In this document: piece by piece, positions 12,001 to 22,500 of the stretch
Position numbering within the stretch: position 1 is the first letter of the stretch
How the letters are laid out: each line of letters opens with the position of its first letter
Assembly: GCA_020310875.1 (NCBI GenBank)
Contig: CM035407.1
Span: forward strand, 68,513,158-68,577,157
Source: Ceratopteris richardii
Taxonomy: Eukaryota > Streptophyta > Polypodiopsida > Polypodiales > Pteridaceae
Direction: 5' to 3'
DNA length: 64,000 nt
Notes under the pieces: generated by a model
Told to the model about the DNA's origin: nothing
Seen by the model: only the letters and a program-made list of their open reading frames with translations
The model's database searches: none
Program-made: the position numbers and the translations under genes

Positions 12001-12578
12001 TGTAGAGGTCCTGGGACAGAGGGTCTATGATGTGCATAGGCAAGTGGTGGGACTACTCCCCTAGTACACAAATGAGAAGGATGATCCCCTCCGCACTGCA
12101 TACATCTTCTAAGCATAGGCAGTCTCATAGGATTAGTGGGATAATTCCTCTGTCCTTGAACGTTCAGTTTTTTTGCTACTAAATCTGCTATTTCCTCCAC
12201 ATTGTTTTTAGAATTTGATGTGCTACTGGCTGACTCTTCGCTTTTCAAACTACCTTGAGGTATTTTCAAGTCTTCTGCAAGGTTGTCTTCTAGGTCTATA
12301 CATTCCTTCATACACTCTTGCAAGGTTTGAACTCTCTTTACATACACTAATGACCTCAAAGTTCCGTTTAACAGTCCTTCCAAGAATAATGATACCATTT
12401 TATTTTGTGTTGGTCTCTCTTCCACTGGGCATCTGTCTACATACTGCTTGAATCTCCTTGCTGCCAATCTTACTGACTCGGTAGGGACTTGTTTGAAGCT
12501 GTGGATTAATGACGAAGAATTGTTTTTAATTCCTGATTTGGTAAATTCTTCAATCATCTCTTGATATACCTGCTCCAT
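9036..12578 (-). pseudogene. gag: Element A gag C-terminal part with protease 1
   Basis: 1180 residues in the same frame as the gag N-terminal part (12582-13814) and pol; only TAG (12582) and TGA (9036) interrupt. It contains the second half of the retrotransposon Gag core (SLIHSFKQVPTESVRLAARR), then knuckles of type CX2CX3HX4C: CMQCGGDHPSHLC, CYRCGGEHYIREC and CSDCGKEHLFRDC. A degenerate fourth (C, eight residues, H, four, C) comes between the first and second. A long acidic/basic linker follows, then protease 1 (AILDSGAGVGIAT, MILGRPFMRQL). The conserved spacer has landmarks EEFEPHGW and FEVPAHFKKYE and leads into RT. In a working element this frame would be read as one gag-pol polyprotein. 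Confidence 0.82.
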
Positions 12579-12581
12579 GTT

Positions 12582-13814
12582 CTAAAAGGTATTCGGGTCC
12601 AATGGCTGAAACCAAGCCAAAGCTGTGTCTGACAAGGTAAGGCCGAAGGACTCATACTGAATCAGAAAGTCATCTACCTGCTCGGCTCTAACTACTTGTT
12701 TAAATTCAGCTATGTGGTTGTAAGGTTCACTAGAGCCATCATAGTGATTTCTCATGCACTTGGCAACTTGGATCGGCCTTAGTCGTCTTCCTGCTTCAGG
12801 TTGCCTAGGCATCACTGGGAAAATTGGTCTTCCTATTGGTATGCCTGGTCCTCTTACTACCTGTGGTCTGACTGGAGCATGAACTCCATGTCTTGGGTCA
12901 ATAGCTGGTTGAGGCTGGTAGTTAGGATTAATTGCAGGCATTGCAAATTGCACATGTGGTCTGACTGGGATCTGGGTTTGTTGTGTTTGCTGTGTTTGTC
13001 CCGACTGTTGATATGAATCGTTCCGGGATCTTCCAAGTGGATTTCTTGAAGTAGTGGCTTGGTCTCTAGGTGGGAATACTGGGATATTCTGATATTTCAA
13101 CTCAGCTCTCTCCAATTCTGTTAATGGCCAATATCTTCTCTGATTTTTATCCAAATATGTGAGGATGGTGGAAAAATCAGGATCCTGCAACTCATAGATG
13201 GTGACCGGGTTAGGAGCAGCTTCCCATATAGAGGAATGGGCTCTAAGCAGATGCTCCATCCCATTAACCAAATATACATCCATTAAGGTGTCATCTTGGG
13301 GAATTAGATCTCCTCTCCATATCCTTGCAACTGTAGATCTTCCTCTAGGCGTGGTTACCTGTTCTTCGTTTCCTCCTCCATTTAGGTTTGAAGCATTATT
13401 TTCTTCACCTATTTCATTAATGTTTTCTGGGTGTTCTGTGACCACATATTGTATATCTCTTTTGTCCATGTAAAGTCCTCCTACATATTTGACTGCGGGT
13501 CTAGGCACTATGTAAGCCTCTGACGCTTTCTTTAATCTGGCCACAGATCTATTTAGACCGTCCAAATAAATAGGGATCTCATTTTGGTTGGTGTTCACAT
13601 ACTCCAAGGAGGTTCTGTACTCTCCCTCAATGATTGACATCATGCCAATCATGGGTACTGTGTTCTGCATATCCTCTGAAGCCATGGGAATTTCTTCCTC
13701 TGACTCACTGGAGGTCTCAGAATAATGTGACCGGTTACTTGGCTCGGCTACACTCCCTACAGAAGAGATTACACTTCTTCGGCTTCCTAGGGTTCTACCG
13801 GATCTCAGGTTCAT
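12582..13814 (-). pseudogene. gag: Element A gag N-terminal part, ended by in-frame TAG
   Basis: 410 residues starting MNLRSGRTLGSRRS, the start shared by all four elements (MNLRSG[RK]). The N-terminal half is a linker rich in polar residues. From about residue 335 (RPIQVAKCMRNHYDG) the retrotransposon Gag core begins, and it is broken at residue 411 by TAG (TTT TAG AAC). B, C and D have Arg or Lys at this place. The frame continues unshifted into the next segment, so this is nonsense or suppressed stop, not frameshift. Element B lies 49 bases upstream and has cut this gene from its leader and LTR promoter. Confidence 0.82.
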
Positions 13815-13857
13815 CCACTTCTAAACTCTGATCAGACTTTGATACCCTTGGGCCTTA

Positions 13858-13862
13858 GGCAC
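13858..13862. repeat. Element B target site duplication, left copy
   Basis: GGCAC directly before the 5' LTR. The right copy reads AGCAC: four of five bases agree, so the duplication has either one mutation or is four bases long. Confidence 0.6.
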
Positions 13863-14051
13863 TGTTGGAAGCAGCCAGAGGCACAGACGACGCGGAAGCA
13901 TGTAACCATGGAGCAGGGAGCCAGTCGGATTATTTTTTAAACAATTATGTTTTTATTACCTCTTCAAACATCCAACAGTGATCTTCATCACTCTTGTAAC
14001 ATATGTAATATAGACAAAACCTCATTTTGTAATTCATAGCTCCATTTTGTG

Positions 14052-14075
14052 CAAGCCGAGGAGTCCTCGAGCTTG
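14052..14075 (+). other. Conserved hairpin in element B U3
   Basis: Outer arms CAAGC/GCTTG and inner arms CGAGGA/TCCTCG give an almost perfect inverted repeat. It is repeated at 30876-30899 (B 3' LTR), 52052-52075 and 38007-38030 (C), and 56096-56119 (D). In D both inner arms change together (CAAGGA/TCCTTG), so pairing is kept. Role unknown; it could be a protein-binding palindrome or an RNA hairpin near the 3' end. Confidence 0.6.
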
Positions 14076-14210
14076 AGGAGCTTAGGTAGAATGCTCATAC
14101 CAATTTTCGTTATTTTTAGACATCGTTTACCCTTCCAAATAGCCTCTAGGACCTATTTTTTAACTAGGCCGGTCACTAGATGTGAAACCGGTCAAAACTA
14201 GTCTAGAAAC

Positions 14211-14219
14211 TATAAAAAG
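14211..14219 (+). promoter_or_regulatory. TATA box of element B 5' LTR
   Basis: TATAAAAAG followed by AGCTAGAGAGCTC; the same block occurs in LTRs of C and D. It is the only good TATA box in the LTR and would start genomic RNA about 25-35 bases downstream, making the R region start near 14245. Confidence 0.7.
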
Positions 14220-14517
14220 AGCTAGAGAGCTCATTTTGGAGGTTGATTCATTTTGGTTAGTGTGAGCCTAGAGCTAGTTTGAGCTTGTAAGAGTGTTCTT
14301 GAGTAATAGAGCTATTTTCCCACCTTCCATTGTGTCTTGCTTGTCTCTTCATTGTGTGTGTGTATGTGTGTGTGCATCTTTGTGCTTCTCACCTTCACTC
14401 TCACTTCATCTCACGTTCACGATCTTCATATCACTCCTATCTCTTCCGCGGATTGACATTAAGGAGGTGGAGCTTCTTAACGTGGTTCTCACCATTGTGC
14501 TAGAGCAACACCAAATT

Positions 14518-14537
14518 TGGCGCCGTTGCCGGGGATC
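14518..14537 (+). other. Element B primer binding site (tRNA-Asp)
   Basis: TGGCGCCGTTGCCGGGGATC, seven bases after the LTR, is complementary to the 3' end of plant tRNA-Asp (ends ...CCCCGGCAACGGCGCCA). It primes minus-strand DNA synthesis. Confidence 0.88.
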
Positions 14538-14591
14538 GAGTCTAGGACGAATGTGTGATGGTAAGAGTATAGCAAGAGGTGGCGTTGGAAG

Positions 14592-14816
14592 GTAAAAATT
14601 TCAGTTTTTGTTGATTGTTTTTTACTTAGTTTTTAGTGTTTTTCACTCCCCCCACACTCCATCTTCATCACCGCATCATCATCTTCATCTCCAAAAAAAT
14701 CAGAAAATTTACCATATCCACCCATTCACCTCATTTCCCCTCATTTGTGCATGCGAGAGAGCGAGAGAGAGTTTTTGTGCTTGTGTGTACCTCTGTTTTC
14801 TTGAGTTTTCTTGCAG
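14592..14816 (+). other. Putative leader intron of element B
   Basis: Donor GGAAG|GTAAAA and acceptor TTTTCTTGCAG|GTAC with a T-rich tract give a 225-base intron. The same position holds 207 bases in D (56601-56807) and about 220 bases in C (about 51331-51553). The donor could also splice to the ORF2 acceptor at 26203. Confidence 0.45.
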
Positions 14817-14893
14817 GTACGGTGATCCAGAGCATCAGGAAAGCTTGGGAAAGGTAAAATTTCACTCTCTGTCCAAGATCTGCCGAGTGTGGC

Positions 14894-15800
14894 GGACCAT
14901 CGCGATGGTCCGCAACCTTCGGAATTTTTGATAGGCGACCACACCACGAGGTAGGCGATCCTTGTGCAACCACGAATCCACAGGCGCATCTCAGAAAATC
15001 ACGTTTTGGTGGACCATCGCGATTGGCTCGGACCATCGCGATTGTGTCGCACCATCGCGATAGGCTCACGCCATCGCGACGGCTCGGCCGGACCATCGCG
15101 ACGGTCTCGGACCATCGCGACGGTTCACTTGAGCCATCGCGACGGTCCAGTTGGACCATCGCGATTGTTGACCATTTCGGACCATCGCGATTGGCTCACG
15201 CCATCGCCACGACGGTGCCACGTGTCACGATAGACCATCGCGACGGTTCATTTTTTGGACCATCGCGACACTTCGAAAATTCGGACCATCGCGATTGGCT
15301 CACGCCATCGCCACGACGGTGCCACGTGTCACGATAGACCATCGCGACGGTTCATTTTTTGGACCATCGCGACACTTCGAAAATTCGGACCATCGCGATT
15401 GGCTCAAGCCATCGCATCGCGGACCATCGCGACGGTTCGCTCGGACCATCGCGATTGTCCCCCGTTGACCGTTGACTTGTGCCATCGCGATTGTCCGCTT
15501 GATCGAGCCATCACGACGGTTCAAATCTTACGCCATCGCGATTGTCCATCTTCGCGCCATCGCGACGGTTCACTTCGGACCATCGCGATTGCCCAACTTT
15601 GACCGTTGACCCAAGACCATCGCGATTGTCCGCCTGTTCACGCCATCGCGACGGTTCAATTTTTCGGGCCATCGCGACGGCTCGACTTCACGCCATCGCG
15701 ACGGTTCACCATTTCGGGCCATCGCGATTGTCCAAATCCCACGCCATCGCGACGGTTCGCTCGGACCATCGCGACGGTCCCAGACCATCGCGATTGTCCA
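14894..15800 (+). repeat. Element B leader array of ATCGCGAT palindromes
   Basis: About thirty copies of a unit near CCATCGCGAYNGTYC, 10-30 bases apart, fill some 900 bases of leader. The best copy is an 18-base perfect palindrome, GGACCATCGCGATGGTCC, at 14894. The units are in one orientation with variable spacers. Array translations are repetitive shadows, not genes. Elements A, C and D have arrays at the same place with the same core and other arms. Confidence 0.85.
15179..15386 (+). repeat. Tandem duplication, 2 x 104 bp, within the B leader array
   Basis: Positions 15179-15282 and 15283-15386 appear identical, each with several palindrome units. It shows the array grows by local duplication. 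Confidence 0.85.
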
Positions 15801-16568
15801 CCCCAAACGCAAATTTTAGGGTTTCATTTTTTGGCCAATTTTGGGGCTATTTTTGAGAAATTTTTGGACCATTAGACTCATAAGAGACCCCTTAGCCTAT
15901 ATTTGAAGGAAAATCTGATTGTCAGTTTTTACCCCCCAGGGCCTGAACGCTCATAACTTTTTCATCCGAATACATCTAATTTTGGATAAGCTATTTTGAG
16001 GTTCACTCAGTTTGGGACTAGGAAGCCAGGGGGTACACATTGAAAATTTGGGCAAAAAGAGGAAGGGACTTAAAAGGTGTATATACTCAAGTGTTTGATC
16101 ATCCTGTGAATTGGTCTAATATTGGAATTTTCCAGGTCTAGCAAAGGCAATCAAAGGCAAGCAAGCAAAGCAGTGAAGACATCAGAGCTTGGGAAGCGCA
16201 GCTTCTTGGGCAACAGGGCATCAGAGCAACAGAAAAGCCGACTCGAGGTTGGAAGATTACTCAACCCCCTCAGTCAATTCTTAGCTTAGGCTAAACGTTA
16301 GCATTGTGGATTTAAAACGATAGGAACGCCTCAAGTTCAAGATACTTAATTCTTTCAAGTCCAAGACTAAAGTAAAGGTGTGACGCGAAAACCTAAAGGA
16401 AAGAACCTAAGTCTGACGGAACGAGAACTCAAAATTGTAACGGAAAATCGAATTCCTGACGCATACATTAAGACAAGAATCTAACGAAACCTAAAAAAAA
16501 TCAAGACAGTAATAACAAAGAATCATTGACAATTTGAGCGTGTACTGAGTGTGCAAGGAAGAAAATTC
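15801..16568 (+). other. Element B leader between palindrome array and gag
   Basis: No gene seen. A CATAACTTTTTCAT-like segment near 15951-15965 is shared with C and D. At 16261-16294 there is another block conserved in C (50070-50100) and D (58051-58087), with CAGTCAATTCTTAGCTTAGG. A possible second acceptor (TTTTCCAG) lies near 16136. The last 250 bases are A-rich up to the gag ATG. Confidence 0.5.
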
Positions 16569-19500
16569 ATGAACCTTAGATCGGGCAAACATATAGGTAA
16601 GTCAGACCGACGAAGCCTTAGATCATCAGAGGCAAGTGTAAGAACGACTGCTCGATCTTGGGCACAGCAATTGAATACTAGTTACCCTTACGAGAGCTCA
16701 GACACCAGCGGATCGGAAATGGCATTTAGCACACATAGACCAGAAGAAGGGTCAAATGTGGCATATTTAGAAAAACCAGAGGGACCCTATAGGACTCAAC
16801 TAGAGTTTCTCCGAACCAACCGATTAGGTGCTCGCATCTATGAGGATGGTTTGCAGAGGCAAGTGGTGCAAATGCACAACCCTGATCAACCTATTGGATT
16901 GGAACGTCCAGTGGTGAAATTCGAGAGAGACACGTACATAGACAAGGAAGGAACGATGTACATCTTAAGTACGCAGCCAAACAATACGAACGAGTTTGGC
17001 GTAATTCAGCTAGAGACGGAAACTAAGTCTCAAGGGAAAGAACCATTAGAAGAACCTAGAACACCTAGAGGGAAATCCGTATTAACAAGAGTACTCATCC
17101 CAGAATGGATCCCTCAGGACAACAGGAGCATCGAGTTGATGGTAAATAAAGAGACCGATGAAGCCTTTTGGAGGTACAGAAAGGAACATCCTAGTGAGGT
17201 AGGAATCATCACAATCTACGAGTTCAAGGACCCGGATACACCTGGAAAGGTTGTATACCTGGATGAGACTTCAGAAAGAGTCTTTGTGGTGCCTGACCAC
17301 GCTAGAAACACATACACATGGAGAGGTGAATTGGTATTCCCTCCATCTAGAATGAACATGAATACAAGTCAACCAGGGGCAGGAACATCATCAGCCCTTG
17401 GAAATCAAAGAGAAAAGAATAAAGAAAGACCCGAAGTAAGCTTCACTCATTCCATAGGGAGAGATAGAACAACCACGGATAGACAAAGAGATCATGGAAT
17501 ACCAGGTGGTAGAGATGATTTTCCTCTACCTAGACCACGTGAACACACAAGAATGTTGAGACCCACACAGTTAGTGAAATCCATGAAAAATTATTTTGAT
17601 GGGACAGGAGATCCCTATGACCATGTCGCAGAATTCAAGCAAGTACTAAGAGCAGAACAAGTCGAAGACATGTTTACGCAATACAACGCATTTGGACTAA
17701 CGTTAAAGAATACCGCTTTAACTTGGTTCCAACCTTTGCAACAAAGGCAATTTAGAGATATCCATCACCTTTTAGAGTCATTCATCACTGAATTCTCTAA
17801 AAGTGGGATTAGACATGACACGTCGTCGTTGATTCATAGCTTTAAACAGACCCCTCAAGAAACAGTTAGACTCGCAGGACGTAGGTTTAGACAGTATGTT
17901 GAACGATGTCCAATGCAAGAGCTACCCTCACAAGCCAAGCAAGTGTCATTGTTCCTAGATGGCTTGTTGAGCTCTAAACTACGCTCCTATGTGTACTTGA
18001 AAGAACCCAGAACGCTAGAGCAATGTGTAAGAATTTGCATAGACATTGAGGACAACTTAGGAGACGAGTTGGAACTCTCAAAGGTCTATAAGGACTCAGA
18101 CTGTTCATCTCTAGCATCCACGAAATTGTCTAGCTCGATAGAGGACCTAGCAGAGAAAGTGGCCCAGAAACTAGGAGTTTCTAGTAAACCTAGGGGGCTT
18201 CCAAACAAGCGTTGTTACACCTGTGGCGGTGATCATATGGCAAATGTGTGTCCCAATGCACCACAACCTCAAGCCAATCCTAGTGGCCAATACTGTACGA
18301 TTGAAAGAAGATACACGAACCATACGGCTCAAGACTGCCCATACAACAAACAGACTGTGAGACAGAACTACCCGCAAGCATACCAGCAGCCAGGTAGATA
18401 TCAAGGCCATTACAATGCTCAGCCTCATTACTATAGGCCTCCTCAGAACTACCCATACCAGGCTCAACAGAGACCTCAACCTGTCTTAGCTCAGCAGCCA
18501 CCACCACCAGCGAATGTTATCACAGTCAAATATGCTGCTGCAGAAGAAAACCTAAGTAGGGCCTTAGTGCCTTCTTCACCTTTGATCACAGAGAGTGATC
18601 CAACCTCAAAAAGTTTTGACTCTACGCATGTAGATAGTCCACCCGCATATTACACGGAGTCACCAGAACATGTGGAGACATATCATTATGATAGTCCACC
18701 AGTGGAACCTAGTTGGGAGCCTGACTACGCTCATGTGATGTACACAAACCCAAATCCACGGCCCCAATTGAGACAACAGAGACCACAGGGCCCTAGAGGA
18801 CCATGCTTTAGGTGCCAAGGAGATCATTTTATAAAGGATTGTCCACATCCTCCCATAGCAGGACAATCACAGTACTATAACATCCAAGGCTTTTGTGCCG
18901 TTTGTGGCAAAGAGCACATAATCAAAGATTGTCCTAAGAACCCAGTTAATGCTTCGAATGTGACACCGATCAACGTGATAGGTATTGTAAATAACGCAGA
19001 TGGATCCAACCTTACATACGTGCCTATCCAAGCTATAACAAGAGCCCAGACGCTCTTACAGAGCCAACAGCTTAATCAAGAGAAAGTAGCCGGAACCAGT
19101 GAAGTTGCAGAATCTAGCAGTAAAAAGACAAAATCTTGGAAAGATTCTAGAGAAAGAATTAAGAGAAAATGGAGTAAAAAGATAACTGAGTTGGAAGGAA
19201 GTTTAAAGGAATCTAGAGCAAAAATCCAGGAATTAACTTCGCAGGAATTGAATCAAGAGAATCCAGCTCAGACATCAGGATCAGTGTTAGCGGAACCCAT
19301 ACCAGAGAATCTAGACATGATGTTTCGTGCATATCAGGCTAGATTAAAAGAGGGACCTCAAGTAGCCGAAATGAGTAAGAACTACCCTCGAGCTGATCTA
19401 GAAATTGAGAGAACTAAACTTTGCATGAAGATGGTAGAACTAGCACAAGCTTTGTTCGAAGCCTCTAGATATCTTAATTGGAGTAACATGGCAAAACCGG

Positions 19501-22500
19501 AGTTACACTTTCAAGGACTAATGGAGAGGCTAGAACACTTGATAGAAAGTAAAGAGAAAAAGGATCAGCATAGGAACCCTATTGTCCCAGAGACACAGGA
19601 AAGGAATGCACCATCCCTGTCTCAAGTACCCAATACAGAAAGTCAAGACAATTTGTCTTCTATACATAGGTACTCACATGAATTTTTGAGAGAGATCCAA
19701 GAAGAGAAATGGAGAAAAGAACAAGGAACTCATCCTCCTATTCAAGAAATAGATGATTTGCAGGAGCAATTCCCCCAAGACATTCCCTCTATATATGATG
19801 ATGTAGAGGAAGAACAACTGAGTGAACACACAGGCTTTGAATCTAATTCTTTACAAGAATTACCTCAGTTCACCGGACCTTGGGAAGCAAAGTCTATTAA
19901 TATGAGAGCACCCACGATAATAGTGAGGAATGAAGAATCAGTAATCCCTAGAAACACAGAAGTGATCAAGAACACTAAAGTACAGTGTAACCTCACTCTA
20001 GAGGAGTTGTTAAAGGTAAAACCAGAATTGTGGAAGCATGTAGCAAATCAATTCCCCGAGCTTGCTACTACTCCCTCACGAATAGGATCACATAATAAGG
20101 TACCAGAGATACCCGTGGAAAAGATCGGAGATGTAAGCGAAGGAGAGGAAGGTAACACTTATCTTCCGATAACCCATCAGGGCTACACCACGAAAGCCAT
20201 CTTAGATTCAGGAGCCGGAGTAGCCATCGCTACTACCGCTTTATGGAAACGTTGGGGTAAGCCAGCACTCAAACCTACCAGAATGAAGCTACAAATGGCT
20301 GACGGACACATAGAAAAACCATTAGGCTTACTAGAAGGAATATCTCTCACCACGTGTGGTGTAGAATTTGAACATACCTTTGCCATTTGTGATTTTAGTA
20401 AAAACCATGCATATGAAATGATATTGGGACGACCATTCATGCGTCAGTTGCAAATTGTACAAGATTGGGGAACTAATTCGTTGTACTTGCAACATTTAGG
20501 AGTGACTACCAAAGTCAATCTTAAAGACTATTCACATAGAGACGTACCCCCAATACAATGGAATACCATCCATAAGACACCAGTAGAGACGGAGTCCGTG
20601 CACTCATTAGAATCAGATCCTTCTTGGTTGCACGAGGATACTCATTTATGGATGTGTAAAGTCGCAAAACAAGAGGAAGAAAGATTAGAAGCAAGGACCT
20701 TAGGTGCAGAACAACATCCACGAACCCTTCAAGATCCAGCTTACGCACCTGTAATATTCCCTGACGAAGAGTTTGAACCCCATGGTTGGGCAGAAATACT
20801 AGCAACCATGGATGTAGCCATCAATGAAGAACAATGGACACCCCACTGTGACGAGGATGGCTATGACATTTCAATTTTTACGATAGAGCCAATCATGTGT
20901 GATGCAATTTTAGAAGAATGTGAACCTAACACTGATGCATTTGAGGATGCAAGCGATTTTGATTTAGAATCAATTATCATGGACCCACCCTTTGCATCAG
21001 AGGAAGAATATTTTTTCGAAGTAGAGACTCACCCTCAGAGACACGAGGAAATTACGAATGAGGTGAGATTAGCCACTGAAGTGACTACTAAGAGTGAAGG
21101 CAAAAAAAGAAAGAAGAAAGAAACCATGACAGAAAAAGAAGAATCTTTATTTGAAGTACCCGAGAATTTCAAGAAATATGAAATCGAAGATAGAAGAATC
21201 ATGGTACGAATGCCTAATAGAAAGGCGAATGACGGACAAGTATATGATAACCGAGAGAAAACCAAGAAAATAATAGTAGCCATAGAAGGAGAAGAAGAAA
21301 AATGTACATACATAGGGCATGATTTGACAGCTGATGAAGAAGAAGAGCTAGTTGCCCTATTGCGCGAATATAGAGATGTGTTTGCTTGGAGTTACAAAGA
21401 CCTGAAAGGAGTAGATCCAGATATATGCTCTCATAGAATCCCTATGACTCCAGAGGCGAAACCTACGAAACAAAAACCTTACACGTACAATGATAACTAC
21501 GCTGCGAAGATTAAAGAGGAGATAGATCGCTTGATAGAAGCAGGATTCATTTATGAAATTGAGCATACCGAATGGGTATCCCCCATTGTGGTAGTGCCCA
21601 AGAAGAATGGGAAATTGCGTGTGTGTATTAACCTTAAAAAAGTTAATGCCGCCACAATTAGAGACAGTTATCCTCTTCCTATCACAGAACATCTATTGGA
21701 AAGAGTTGCGGGCAAGGAAGTTTACAGCTTTCTTGATGGATTTTCAGGCTATAATCAAGTAGCCATTGCTCCAGAAGATCAACACAAGACGGCTTTTGCC
21801 ACTGAATGGGGTATATTTGCATTTCGGGTAATGCCATTTGGCTTAACAAATGCACCCGCCACTTTCCAGCGACTCATGTGTCATGTTTTTAAGGAATTCT
21901 TACGCAAGAGTTTGGAAGTTTATGTCGATGACATATGTGCTCATTCTAATGTAAGACAGACACATATCCCAGAGTTAAGGCAAATATTTGACAAATGTCG
22001 AGAATATCAGGTTTGCTTGAACCCAGAAAAATGCGTTTTCATGGTCAGGCAAGGCAAAATTCTAGGACACATTGTGTCAAAAAATGGAATCTCTACGGAT
22101 GAAGAAAAGGTGAAGGTAATTGCAGAATTACCTAGACCAACTAATGTGAAAGAGGTACAGGCATTTATGGGCCATTGCGGATATTATAGGAGATTCATAC
22201 ACATGTATGCAATCATAGCCAAGCCATTGTACTCTCTTTTAACTAATTTCGAATGGACAGAAGAATGTGAGAATTCATTCAATGAACTTAAACGACGTTT
22301 GTGCTCAGCACCTATATTGACAACCCCAGATTGGAATAAGCCATTCCATGTACATGTGGATGCATCCAATTACGCCATAGGATGTGTGTTAGCACAACCC
22401 ACGAGTGAAGGTAATATCGATCTCCCCATAGCTTACGCGAGCAGACAATTAAACGCAGCAGAAAGGAATTACACCACCACGGAACGAGAAGGACTAGGGA

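Larger units (their letters stand above)
13863..14510 (+). repeat. Element B 5' LTR (648 bp)
   Basis: Begins TGTTGGAAGC and ends GAGCAACA, with TG/CA ends in an inverted TGTTG/CAACA. It matches 30687-31327 throughout; the only difference I see is seven extra bases (GAAACTA) just before the TATA box. It contains a U3 hairpin (14052-14075), TATA box (14211) and a short TG-rich tract (about 14353-14373). Confidence 0.95.

Noticed and set aside
14894..15800. CRISPR-like array (short palindromic repeats with spacers)
   Set aside because: Repeats and spacers vary in length and sequence, the setting is a plant retrotransposon leader, and there is no cas gene.
14731..15875. Overlapping open frames with HRDG or PSRW repeats on both strands
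   Set aside because: By-products of the leader palindrome array; no start context, and not kept in A, C or D.
16551..16568. Upstream GTG start for element B gag-pol
   Set aside because: The ATG at 16569 begins the MNLRSG sequence shared by all four elements; GTG is not a usual plant start.
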